A stretch of 64,000 nucleotides of DNA from Pestalotiopsis fici W106-1 (Eukaryota; Ascomycota; Sordariomycetes; Amphisphaeriales; Sporocadaceae), in contig NW_006917092.1 in assembly GCF_000516985.1 (NCBI RefSeq), positions 1,380,619 to 1,444,618 on the forward strand, in the 5' to 3' direction. Positions 23,942-33,950 of this stretch are shown one piece after another (the first letter of the stretch is position 1; each line of letters opens with the position of its first letter). The notes under the pieces were generated by a model that ran no database searches, had not been told where the DNA came from, and worked only from the letters and a program-made list of their open reading frames with translations. A program made the position numbers and the translations under genes.

Positions 23942-25062
23942 TTTGGGTTAAAAAATTGATGCACCCTGCTGATTAAACGAATTCCACGCCGTATAGATCT
24001 GAATTGAAAATCTGAGTCCGGGCGAGGGAGCTGGCAGATAATGGGCTGATGCGGCTCTCGTGCGTACGGCTGAGCAAATGCTTCCTTCCAGAGCTCGCGA
24101 TTGGAAGCTCCCAGATTCGATTTTGTTCCGGTCGAGTTTTTTCCGACCGCCGACAGAGATGCGACTGGGAGCCGCTAGCGCTTCTGGTACGTCACTGGTG
24201 CATGGATTGGACATCGGATGGTTCACTATTCTTATCGATAGTAGCTATAGCCTGTGCCTGCTAACTGCTGGAAAGGTCAAATTCTCAGCTGTTCCATAGT
24301 TGCCTCTAGTGGACAATGGACCTCGCATACACTGGAGCTTTGTCTAGTAGCAACTTGTTTCGCCACAAAAGACCCTTCAACTTTCCTTTATTGCCCCTCA
24401 ATGGATGCCCGCCCCTCTTTCAGTGAGCAACTGAGTCGCTTGCTACAATGTCTGAGCCGTCACTTGACCAGTCGCCCACCATTAGCAATCATCTTACCCC
24501 GGACTTTACTGGACTGGGCCGCCGAATTGAAAGTAATTAATGGACGGTTTACTGGCACAAACTTTACCGGTCTTTCCGTAGTACAAAGCCAATCTATCCC
24601 CCATTGTTTCCCTCCAGTCATCACATCGTCTCATCGGTCTGTCGTGTGGTCTCCTTCCCCTCTTGATCATAACAATTTCCAACTCTCCCTCCGAAGTACT
24701 ACCTCGTTGTGATTTGATTGCAACGTTCTTTTCAATTTCAAGCAGTCAGCGACTTTGCAGGTCCGCGTTTGTTCGTCTCTTCTACGTTGTAAAGCACCCT
24801 CGGAATTCTGGATATGGCAGCAATGAGTGCTGCTTTCTAAGAGGGTGGCAGTCGCTCGCTGAAATATCACGATGGCACCACCCTCGGTACGCCTCGTCAT
24901 ATTTGAATACTAAATTGAAGCAACGATTATTATACAGAACAACTGCGACCTGATCAATTTTGCTTAAAATACAGCCAAAAGGCCTGTGATCAGTACACAA
25001 ACAAAAAGCACACCACTGCGACTGTCTTTTACTGCAGTCGCCACTACAAGTAACCACTTGTC
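23942..25062. other. Divergent promoter region of tim50 and F-box-like gene
   Basis: About 1.1 kb between divergent start codons. Short frames only, no recognisable domain. Confidence 0.5.
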
Positions 25063-26079
25063 ATGCCATATCACTTGACTATCGCCGACAGAGATACAGG
25101 CAAAATGCGACGTCGAGCGACGGGAGGAAGGGCCCCGCGACCCATCATCACAGCGCCCAGCACAGCTTCAAGTTCCGCTGTTCCATCGGGTAACACCTCA
25201 GACGCCGAATCCGCCATGATTGACTCCATCGCCTCGCTTACCAGCAACATCGCATCCCTTACTGTCGATATACCGCTATCGAACAAACCAAAGAAGAAGA
25301 AGGCACCACCTTTTCGCTTCTTTGATCTGCCGTCAGAGTTACGCCTGAGGGTATTCGATTTTCACTTTGCAAACGTTGGCGATGTTCTCGATCTTGACCA
25401 TGACAACTACCAGCGCATCCACAAGAAGCTCATCATCTTCAAGACCTGTCGGCAGATGTATCGAGAGGCCAGCTACGCCTTCTACAGTACGCATGCCGTT
25501 CGAATCTTCCCCATTTGGGGCAAGTTTTTCAAGTCCAAGAAGCCACTGCTTGCGCGCATGTCTGCGAACCAGCGATCCAGCCTGACTACTCTCGAACTCC
25601 GACTTGGCCCAGGTTGGAACCGACCTCCGCGTGGCTGGGTTGTCAACGAGGCACTTGGTCTGAAAGGCTGCGTCAACGTACATCGTATCAAGGTATTCGT
25701 GGAATGCGACCCCAGCAATGACATCTTCAAGGGATTCCGTCGTTCAGACGGATTTTACGAAAAGTTCTCTCAGGATATCTTGGAAGCTATATTGCACGAG
25801 ATGCCATGGTGCAGGCTTGTCGAATTCGATGCGAATCCCAGTGTGAGAAAGAACGGTGCCATGATGAAGGGACTACTAGATACGACCAGCAAGATGGACT
25901 GTAAACTCGCCTGGGGACCCGAGAAGGGCTGGGATGACGGAGAGGAGATTATTCCTCCTGAACCTATTCCCAATAATGAGCCCATCGGCATAGCCGCCAT
26001 CGTGGACGGCCGCATGATTCCGGCAAACACGGGGTTAAATCCGAACTACGACCCCAATATCATAACGTTTACCTCATAA
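25063..26079 (+). CDS. F-box-like / 2EXR-type hypothetical protein
   Basis: Single exon, 338 residues from ATG at 25063; an in-frame ATG at 25105 is an alternative. After a low-complexity Ser/Ala-rich N-terminus, residues about 86-150 show FRFFDLPSELRLRVFDF followed by a KTCRQMYREASYAFY segment. This is the layout of fungal F-box-like or '2EXR' proteins (L-P-x-E-L-R, then a helix with a conserved C-R-x-x-x-x-E-A). The remainder is probably alpha/beta with no further motif I recognise. F-box-like proteins in this group may act as substrate adaptors for SCF ubiquitin ligases, but a Skp1-binding function is not shown. No signal peptide or membrane segments. The gene is likely conserved, given its housekeeping neighbours. 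Confidence 0.8.
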   Translation: MPYHLTIADRDTGKMRRRATGGRAPRPIITAPSTASSSAVPSGNTSDAESAMIDSIASLTSNIASLTVDIPLSNKPKKKKAPPFRFFDLPSELRLRVFDFHFANVGDVLDLDHDNYQRIHKKLIIFKTCRQMYREASYAFYSTHAVRIFPIWGKFFKSKKPLLARMSANQRSSLTTLELRLGPGWNRPPRGWVVNEALGLKGCVNVHRIKVFVECDPSNDIFKGFRRSDGFYEKFSQDILEAILHEMPWCRLVEFDANPSVRKNGAMMKGLLDTTSKMDCKLAWGPEKGWDDGEEIIPPEPIPNNEPIGIAAIVDGRMIPANTGLNPNYDPNIITFTS

Positions 26080-26423
26080 CGCACTGCGCTTGTTCTGATG
26101 CACGAGAACGGCTTGTGTCGTTTTGTTTCGGTATTGAAAGTGACGTACAGGGAACTTTTTATAGAAACGATGCGATCAAGGACGCTCGCTTCGTTGTTTA
26201 TGCTATTTTTCACATTGGAAAGACTTCACGGTCATTAGGGACTCGGCGAGGAAGCCATAGTGCCTTGCTGAATTATGTACAAAGTAGCAAGACAGATGCT
26301 CTCTTTAGTTGAAAATGAGTACAACTCCTTTGGCATATGCTTGATGAGCCCTTTTCTACATTACTACCGATATCAATAGCCGCTCGCGATCCCGATCCAT
26401 TCGGTCATGCTGTGAATTCATCA
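26080..26423. other. Convergent intergenic region
   Basis: Shared 3' flank (344 bp) of the F-box-like gene and vta1. No gene seen. Confidence 0.6.
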
Positions 26424-27810
26424 CTATTGCACACCTAGAGCAGCTAGGGCTGCTTTCAGTTCTCGAACTGCAGTAGGCACGTCCTCAAAGTTGAGGGCAG
26501 AAATAGCCCACTTGGCATGTTTTTGTGCCTGCGCTTGCGCCATATCATCGACATTGTACACAACATTCATCGGTGGTGGTAGCTGCGGTGTCTGAGCTGC
26601 GGGCACGGGTTGAGGAGCAGGTGCAGTGAATGTTGGTATGACAGGCTGCTGGGCTGGGGGCGGCTGATAAAAGGATGCAGGAGGCGGTGACTGCATCGCT
26701 GGCTGGGTAGGAGGTGGTGGCTGTTGTGGTGGCTGGAAGGGTGTCGACAGATCTGACGGTGTTGGGCGGTAGAAACCCTGGGGCGTATCCGGGAGATTCG
26801 GCGCGCTTTGGTCTGTTGGGCTCTGGTTCGATGGCGCCGTAGCCGGAGGGCTGGGTATGCTCACGTCTGGATCACCCAGAGCAGCAGGTGCTGAAGGCAG
26901 CTGTAGAGGCGGATCATCGTCGGCTGCTGCCGGCGCTGAAGGAAAGTATCCCTCGGGAGTGGGTTGTGTAATGGGTGATACTTGTTCAGGAGCCGGCGCT
27001 GTACCATGGGGTGGTGATGTCGGTGCCGAGACGGGCCCAGCCGAGTATGCAGAGCTCCCAGCTGCCGCGGCGTTGGGATTCAAATAACCCTTTCCTTCCT
27101 CGTCTGTCGCATCTTCTACTGTGGCAGCCTTGGGTGCCTGACCGGCCATGATTGCTTGTAGCTCGGGGTCGTCCTCATCAACTTTCTCTTCCTCCTCAAT
27201 CTGCGGGTTGGACTCGTTGGGGTCTTTGCCCTCCTTGATCGCGCGCAGTATCCGTGCCGCGTTCCACTTGGCGAACTTGATCTTCTTTTCAATCTCGACT
27301 CCCGGCGCCCCCCAGATATTGATCAGTTGCAGAAATGTAGCAGCAGCTTCAAAGGTAACTGCCGTCTGTTGAGTGACCTTGTTGGCTTTGAGGGGTCGCA
27401 TTGCGCGGTCGAGTGTCTCCTGCGCAAATTGCTCGACGTATGCGCGGCCCTCATTATCGTCAAGTATAGCCGTGTTGCCTTGGTTGTTTGCTTTCATCTT
27501 TGGAACGGATATCGGTAAGTTATTCCAGTTGTGGGAGAGACTTTGTTACGTACCTCCTCCAGCTGGTCCATCATTGCTGTTGTGAACTGAAGGCATTCCT
27601 CATCGGCGTTATGGAGTTGCTTTGCCAAGATCTGATTGACCACCCAGTAGTCGCCTAGAGTTCACGATGAGAAAGTATTCCAAATTGGTGTCGACCAGCA
27701 TACTTACACCAGTAGGAAACGACTGGCTTTGCGGTTCGAAGCTGATTACCGCGCACCACGAACGGCGTGATGCCCGCCGCCTTGAGCTTTGCGGGGATAC
27801 TGCTTGCCAT
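26424..27810 (-). CDS. vta1: Vacuolar protein sorting-associated protein Vta1
   Basis: Exons 27810-27708, 27654-27554 and 27497-26424 (introns of 53 and 56 nt) give 425 residues. The N-terminus (SIPAKLKAAGITPFVVRG, then a SYWCDYWVVNQIL segment across the first junction) is the tandem-MIT-like domain of Vta1/LIP5. An acidic and then Pro/Gln/Ala-rich linker runs from about residue 165 to 370. The last 40 residues (AQKHAKWAISALNFEDVPTA..) form the VSL dimerisation domain that binds and stimulates the AAA-ATPase Vps4. The protein promotes ESCRT-III disassembly at endosomes in multivesicular-body sorting. The annotated first methionine in exon 3 is internal; the true start is in exon 1. The long linker is typical for filamentous fungi. 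Confidence 0.93.
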
Positions 27811-28494
27811 GTTCCCGGGTTGTTTGTGGATGCTGCTCTTGTTGAGAAGGAATAGTGAATCGCGACTCGTCTGGGGCGCGATATGTCAGTTCGTTTGCGA
27901 CCACGTGCACAAATGCCTAATTAAAGTAGAAGTGGCAGCAGGCAGATACTATCTGAGACGGAGGCGCATCTCGCAGGTTGACGTCGGTGCTGCCAGAGCT
28001 GTACCCTTGCGTTTCCTCCCCCCGCCATCAATGTCGGTCTCCACCCGAGCGGAACCGCGCCGAGAGACACTAGACCTGTTACAGATAGCTCTGGAGCTCG
28101 TGCCACAACTTGCCATTCAGCCACTGCCTCCATCATGCAATTGGCCAGATCTCGGGTGAACCGATGCAACAAGTCAACCGCCGCAGCAACTCCTCGTGCC
28201 ATTTTCCACGCTGGCCTGATTTCCTAATTGAGCAAGAAGACAGGTCAACTTCCAAAGTGGCCATTTGCTTTCTTGGTCCGGGCTTTGAATTCGAGGATTT
28301 TCCGTCTATTTCTTTTCTTTTGTACTCGTCTGCCCGCTTCTGCGATTGTGTTGACTACAGAGTACAGTCACTGCTGCCAGTGAATGGCATAAGACAGCCG
28401 TCGTCTTCTTCCGACTCATTGACTGACACCAGTTTCGCTCTACTGCCACTTTAAACTCCACCCTTACCTTCATCTGCAATTCCGCACCGCCAGC
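27811..28494. other. Divergent promoter of vta1 and protein disulfide isomerase
   Basis: 684 bp between divergent start codons. It contains short frames without domains. I see no clear unfolded-protein-response element that I would defend. Confidence 0.5.
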
Positions 28495-30056
28495 ATGTAT
28501 ACCTCTGGCCCCACCATTACCACGATCGCTCTGAGCTTACTGGCAGCTCTCCCCAACGTGCAAGCTGGTGGTTTATACACAAAGAACTCACCAGTGATCC
28601 AAGTCGATGCCAAGAACTATGATCGACTTGTAGCCAAGTCAAACTATACGTCGGTATGTGCCAAAGCGAGCAAATCATGGATTCGTCTAGCTCATGTACC
28701 TCTCAAGACTAGCTATCAACTAACTATTTGTCCTAGGTTGTGGAATTCTACGCCCCTTGGTGCGGTCACTGCCAAAACCTCAAGCCTGCATATGAAAAGG
28801 CTGCCAAGAATCTTGATGGTCTCGCCCGTGTCGCTGCCGTGAACTGCGACGAGGATGAGAACAAACCCTTGTGCGGACAGTTTGGTATTCAGGGATTCCC
28901 AACCCTCAAGATCGTCCGCCCGGGCAAGAAATACGGCAAGCCCGTGGTCGAAGACTACAACGGTCCACGATCTGCCAAGGAAATTGTCAGTGCCACTGTT
29001 GACAAGATCAACAACCATGTTAGAAAAGTCACGGACAAGGACGTCGAGGACTTCCTAAGCAAGAACAACGACACGGCCAAGGCAATTCTGTTCACGGAAA
29101 AGGGCACGACAAGCGCACTGCTCAAGAGCATTGCGATTGACTATTTGGATGTCATACAGGTTGCCCAGATCCGCAACAAGGAAAGCAAGGCCAACGAGAT
29201 CTTTGGCATCGAGAACTACCCTTCTTTGGTTCTTTTGCCTGGTGGCGACAAGCCCTCTGTCCTTTACGATGGAGAATTGAAGAAGGAGGGAATGGTCAAG
29301 TTCCTTTCCCAAGTCGCTGAGCCAAACCCGGTCACTGGTGCTGAAAAGGCCAAGGTCAAGAAGGACAAGAAGGAGAAGCCAGCCAAGAAGGCCGAGCCCA
29401 AGAGTGAGGAGCCCGAGGCTGCCGAAGCTTCCACTGCTCCAAGCGAATCTACCCCAGAGGCCAAGCCTGCGACCAAGGAACCACTCGCTTTGACCGGTGT
29501 CATTGACAATGCAATTGAGCTGACCAAGGCTTGCTTGAATCCAAAGGCCGGTACATGTGTCCTGGCATTCGTGCCCAAGGAACATGGAGAAGATGCTGAG
29601 AAAGCTCTCGAGGGTCTGCGCGGGGTGGGCATCAAATACGACGGCCCTGTTGCTCGACGAGTATTCCCTTTCTACGAAGTTCAAACGGATGACGCCAATG
29701 TCGCTTCGATGCTTGAGAGTTTTCACCTCGAGAATAAGGTGGAGATTATTGCAATCAACGGCAAACGTGGATGGTGGAGACTGTACGAGGGCGACCACTC
29801 GCACGACAGCCTCATGGCTTGGATCGACGTTATTCGCCTAAACGAGGGTGGTAAGAGAAAGCTGCCTGAGATCAAGATTTTTGTTCAGGAGGAGAATGAT
29901 CCAATCACTGAAGGAACCGTCGAGGTCAAGATTGAGGAAGAAGTCAAGGTTGAGGCTGGAGAGGCTGAGCCAGAGAGCACATCAACTTCATGGCAGGGCG
30001 CGGAGCCAACACCCGAGGCTACTGAAGCCGCCGAGCATGAGCGCGATGAACTATAG
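28495..30056 (+). CDS. ER protein disulfide isomerase (thioredoxin-fold, Mpd1/PDIA6-like)
   Basis: Two exons (intron 28654-28736) give 492 residues. Residues 1-24 form a signal peptide. The first thioredoxin domain contains [13 protein letters not shown] with catalytic Cys62 and Cys65 in CGHC, and the cis-Pro motif GFPTL. A second thioredoxin-like region lacks a CxxC motif, followed by a Lys/Glu/Ala-rich hinge (about residues 250-300) and a third unit, also without CxxC. The C-terminus is RDEL, a variant of the HDEL/KDEL retrieval signal, after an acidic tail. The protein would catalyse disulfide formation and isomerisation of secretory proteins in the ER lumen. One active site plus the long non-catalytic C-terminal half fits the fungal PDI-related group close to Mpd1 and PDIA6. 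Confidence 0.92.
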
Positions 30057-30328
30057 ATGGCTTGCAATCAAGGAGTGGAGATATTTGCAAGTTGTGCAAA
30101 TTTTTCTAGGCTTGATAGTAAAGGACAAAAACATCAGAAATGCTCTTATTGACCAAAATATTCGTCTGATCTCGTGACGCCAAACGCCTGACCCTTTTTG
30201 TCTAGAACCTAGTACCTGCCCAACGCCTTGCAAATGCTTTCCAGATCTAGGCTATGTACAGCTATTCCTGCATAGATGTCGCCTGCAAGATCTTGGATCT
30301 ATCTCTGCAACTGTCACAAAGACTGCTC

Positions 30329-31150
30329 TCAGTCGAGATCCATGTCCACAATATCTCCCTTCTGAACGGCTCCCTCTCTCACCATCTTGGCACCCTTTTC
30401 TCTCACCACATCGTCCAGAAAGTTTCGAACCCATCTGCAACCATCGGCCGCAACAGCCATCATGCCCTCCAGTCTTCCGATCTGGACTCTGCTCTCGCAC
30501 ACCAGTACAGCCACCTTGTCGCTCGCGCCGAGCGTGGCCATGGTCAGAAATGGCAGCTCCTGCTCCTCCTGCTGATTTAGATCGAGAAGCGGGTCGGCGC
30601 CCTCGTCGTTGGCGGCGTGAGAGCTCGTAGACCCGGCCGTGCAGGCAGCTAGGTAGTCGGTCATGGGGATACCCGAGTCAATGAGGGCGAGGGTGGCGGC
30701 GTTGAGGAGGGCGGCCAGCAGACTGCCGTCCTGGGACAGCACGTGCAGCGAGACGGCAATGGTGGAGCGCGGGTACAGGTGCAGGTGGAGGGTGCCGGCG
30801 AGGGCCTTGGCAATGGTGGCCTGGAGTTCCTGGGTGCGCTTGTCGGTGCGGCTGCGCTTCTTGCGGTCGACGGTGCTGAAGCCGCCCACGACGACGCTGA
30901 CGGCCACCTCGGCGCTGTTGGGTCCCGGCCCCGACGCGGTCGACGCCGAGGACGACTGGGCTGCCCGCCGTGCCGACTCTGACGGCCCCGTCACGATGCA
31001 CATGACTTTGGTGTTGCCCATCTCTAGGTACGACGAGCCGTCCGCGGCGGCCTGAGTTCTTATCGAGGCGTGCTGCCGGCGCAGGTCGTTCCAGCGCCGG
31101 CCGTCGACGCGCAGGAGCGCTAAATTGTAGGTCGATGTGTCGAGAGGCAT
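30329..31150 (-). CDS. ski6: Exosome complex RNase-PH-type subunit Ski6/Rrp41
   Basis: Single exon, 273 residues. The start is ATG at 31150 (MPLDTSTYNLALLRVDGRRW), the conserved Rrp41 start; the frame extends 27 nt upstream only with a GTG. The RNase PH fold is complete: RxDGRRWNDLR near the N-terminus, the GSSYLEMGNTKVMC strand pair, and the GSLLAALLNAATLALIDSGI helix in the second half. Two inserts rich in Ser/Ala and Gln/Glu interrupt the fold and are common in filamentous fungi. Ski6/Rrp41 belongs to the six-membered RNase PH ring of the nuclear and cytoplasmic exosome, which threads RNA to Rrp44 and is itself catalytically inactive in eukaryotes. GC content here is higher than in flanking DNA. 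Confidence 0.93.
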   Translation of the reverse strand: MPLDTSTYNLALLRVDGRRWNDLRRQHASIRTQAAADGSSYLEMGNTKVMCIVTGPSESARRAAQSSSASTASGPGPNSAEVAVSVVVGGFSTVDRKKRSRTDKRTQELQATIAKALAGTLHLHLYPRSTIAVSLHVLSQDGSLLAALLNAATLALIDSGIPMTDYLAACTAGSTSSHAANDEGADPLLDLNQQEEQELPFLTMATLGASDKVAVLVCESRVQIGRLEGMMAVAADGCRWVRNFLDDVVREKGAKMVREGAVQKGDIVDMDLD

Positions 31151-31900
31151 GCTGGTGAGTCCGAGGGTCTCTCCCACTTCTGAATAATTTCTTAGGGAGA
31201 ATGCGATCGTTTGGGCTCCAACGAGGAAGAATGGGAAAAGTCAAGAAATTATTCTTTACTATAGCTTGATGGAGCTCGACGAACTCGATGCTTGGGAAAT
31301 TTCATGGCGGGGCAAATTAGCGTCAAAGTGGGATGAATACTGGATAGGTGAATAACCTGGGGTTCGTCCGGACAGTCGCATTTATAATATAATGAGTATT
31401 ACTTTGACCGAGACAGAATTAAAGACGTTTACTATATAATATGTCAATTAGTAGTTACAATTATCCAGATTTATGGTTCAGCTAGTTTGGGTTCTTTACT
31501 AGGTGGGAATAAGAAGTAAAAAGGGCAGAGTTATCCAAGAAGGCTAGGAAGTACGACAAAGGAAAGCTATATTCATGCGATTCTAATTATACCAGGTCAC
31601 TGTTTTAATCCTCCATGAAAGTTGAGAAGTTTGCACTAATAATAGTTCTCTGGTACCAAATGTAGAGCATACTATGTACTAACAACAATGATTCGGCTTT
31701 CTAGACGTTGCCCGGGATCTTGTTATCCTGGTGTAGCTGCTCCACGGTGTGCGAAGTTGCCCCTCTCAAGTTTGGACGCTAGGTTACTAGGTCCACGTCT
31801 AGGCATGTGGTCAAGATCCCGACATTCCGCGTCTAATCCAACCCCAGCTTCACTTGTTCCAACCAGGTCCAATCTCAAGGCCCACGGTATAATCCCGTCC
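31151..31900. other. Intergenic region with an AT-rich block
   Basis: Divergent region between ski6 and a Zn2Cys6 gene. Bases about 31380-31690 are notably AT-rich and rich in TA steps, unlike the flanking DNA. A frame open from 31688 runs into the Zn2Cys6 gene, but its upstream 71 codons show no conserved features. Confidence 0.5.
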
Positions 31901-33616
31901 ATGGAGCACAACACAGGGTCCAACGATGAAAGTCGACCCTCCAAACGGACAAGGCGACTTGGGCCAACCTCCAGAGGAACGACATCGTACACTCGGAAGC
32001 GTGCTGTGACTGCCTGTCAGGTCTGCCGCAGCCGAAGAACCAAATGCGATAATAAAAAACCAAAATGCTCCTTTTGTGAGCGGACTGGAGCAGAATGTGT
32101 CATGGCACCAGATGTCATGTCAACCTTTGATCCAGCAAGCTTGAGAATCTTGGAACGACTTGACGAATTGCAAAGTCAGTTGATGCAATCTATAGAGACG
32201 AACACTCGGCCAACGCTTCAACCCTCTGTTGATGTTATATCTCGGGCTCCGCAGCACCAGCATCATTTGTTCCCTGGAAACTTGGACGCGATTTTGGATT
32301 GGGACGTGGTCAAACAATACTGGGATGTTTTAAAAGATCAAAGCACAGCTTCTCATACTACGTCCCAGACGATGATGTTAGCCACATCAACGCTCAACGT
32401 AGATTTAGACCCCAGCACGTGTGACGGCCTTCTTGACAATTTCTTTTCTTTCGTCCATATCAAGAACCCAATCCTTTCCGAGAACCAAACTCGACGGTTG
32501 GTAAAAAGAGTATTCTCCGAAGGTATTGGCTGGGACGAAGAATCGTGTTTGGCACTCATCATCTGCGCCAATGGAGCAATCGCTCGCTCCTTCTTTGCCG
32601 AGTCCATGTCAGCTGCTAGGATGAGACAGTCACAGGCGCCGGCGCTCTACCAGGCCGCGCAGAAACGTCTGGGAATCGTCATGGCGAGCCACGGATTGAT
32701 CGCCGCGCAGTGCCTGTTTCTGTTTGGAGTATACAAGATGTGCTTATTGCAGCCACATGACGCTTGGAGAATGTTCCTCCAGGCTCTCGCCGCATGCCAG
32801 CAGTTCAAGTTCTTGGCCGGTGAAACAGACGCTGCAACTCCGCGCGCCTCCGCTCATGCTGAAGAGTGCATATACTGGTCCTGCTGGAAGTCGGAAAGGG
32901 AGCTTCGATGGGTTCTGAGTCTACCGGATTTTGGGGAGTTGGCGAATGACCATCCTAAATCATTCCCCAGCTTGCCAGAAACTCTGAATGAAGGAGAGCA
33001 GTTGACTGGCTGGTACTTTTACCTGTCGGAAATATCTCTTTGGCGTTTGTCTACTAGGGCGAGAAGAGATATGGAAATATTTCATTCCAAATCCAATAAT
33101 CCTTCTCTCGAGAGCCTTGTTGATTTAAGCCATGAACTTGAAGAGAAGGGCGCCGAGTGGTCACAGTCCCTTGCGCCAGATGTCAATCTCGACTTGTTCG
33201 ATAACAAGAACGAGAGCGAGGTGCTGAGATTTATTCTCCGTGGGCACGTCACAAGCTATTATGAAGCAATATGGTGGCCTTTTGTATATGCCGTGGTCAA
33301 TCAAGGCAACGCATCTCCATTGGTAGTTTCATGTGCGGCGAAAGGACTCGCCGTCCATTTAGAGTGCTTGAACATTAACCGGACGGGGTTCCGCTACAGA
33401 CATCATGGGACTTGGCTGCTTCTGCAATCCTGCCTACGGAGCGCCCTCGTTCTCCTGGCTGCCTCGAGAAGCGAGACGGCGGCTGTGTTACTGCCGGCTG
33501 GATGGGAAACACTTGTACGGGACACTATTGACATGCTTCGATATTGGCGATCCGAGAATGTGGGCGCAAGCGATAGTATCATAGTCTTACTAGAAAGTCT
33601 TTACCATGGTACATGA
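31901..33616 (+). CDS. Zn2Cys6 transcription factor
   Basis: Single exon, 571 residues from ATG at 31901 (CCATGG context). An in-frame ATG at 31688 would add 71 residues that look non-coding. After a basic Arg/Lys/Ser-rich leader, the binuclear zinc cluster C-x2-C-x6-C-x5-C-x2-C-x6-C lies at about residues 38-65, preceded by RKRAVTACQVCRSRRTKC. The remainder has the 'fungal transcription factor' middle-homology region (ring of helices around AHAEECIYWSCWKSERELRW, typical of the Fungal_trans_2-like group). Regulators with this layout often control carbon or secondary metabolism; the target is unknown. It sits immediately upstream of and collinear with the GH5 gene (334 bp gap), so local control is possible but unproven. 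Confidence 0.88.
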   Translation: MEHNTGSNDESRPSKRTRRLGPTSRGTTSYTRKRAVTACQVCRSRRTKCDNKKPKCSFCERTGAECVMAPDVMSTFDPASLRILERLDELQSQLMQSIETNTRPTLQPSVDVISRAPQHQHHLFPGNLDAILDWDVVKQYWDVLKDQSTASHTTSQTMMLATSTLNVDLDPSTCDGLLDNFFSFVHIKNPILSENQTRRLVKRVFSEGIGWDEESCLALIICANGAIARSFFAESMSAARMRQSQAPALYQAAQKRLGIVMASHGLIAAQCLFLFGVYKMCLLQPHDAWRMFLQALAACQQFKFLAGETDAATPRASAHAEECIYWSCWKSERELRWVLSLPDFGELANDHPKSFPSLPETLNEGEQLTGWYFYLSEISLWRLSTRARRDMEIFHSKSNNPSLESLVDLSHELEEKGAEWSQSLAPDVNLDLFDNKNESEVLRFILRGHVTSYYEAIWWPFVYAVVNQGNASPLVVSCAAKGLAVHLECLNINRTGFRYRHHGTWLLLQSCLRSALVLLAASRSETAAVLLPAGWETLVRDTIDMLRYWRSENVGASDSIIVLLESLYHGT

Positions 33617-33950
33617 AATTCTATCAAAGCTAAAAGCTTATGAAATAAATGATTTCCTACACGGCGGGAATTGGCCGGCAAAGTCGCCCATCGGCTTCTC
33701 ATTGGCTTTGATTATAGTGTACCTCGTGATGATTGTGCAGGGGTCCGTCATGCACGTCGCGGAGTATCGGGCTCATTCCGTTGGCCTGGACAAGTGGACT
33801 CGGACCAATATACCCAACCTAAGATATAAAGCAGAAGCTGTACCCGGACAGAATATCAGTTTCATCTGGCATTATCACAGTTGAGTCACGGACGCATCGA
33901 GTTGTTCAAAATTTTGTATTTCATCTCATTTCTCCTAAATCGACACCAAC
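33617..33950. other. Short intergenic region
   Basis: 334 bp between the Zn2Cys6 gene and the GH5 gene, holding the GH5 promoter. A 92-codon frame (33606-33884) overlaps the upstream stop and shows no domain. Confidence 0.5.

Noticed and set aside
31151..31177. Nine-residue N-terminal extension of Ski6
   Set aside because: Its first codon is GTG; the conserved family start is ATG at 31150.
31688..31900. N-terminal extension of the second Zn2Cys6 protein
   Set aside because: In frame, but its 71 residues are low in conservation signals, and ATG at 31901 has a better context immediately before the basic leader of the zinc cluster.
33606..33884. 92-codon ORF after the Zn2Cys6 stop
   Set aside because: Overlaps the upstream stop, one hydrophobic patch only, no domain, and occupies the GH5 promoter.
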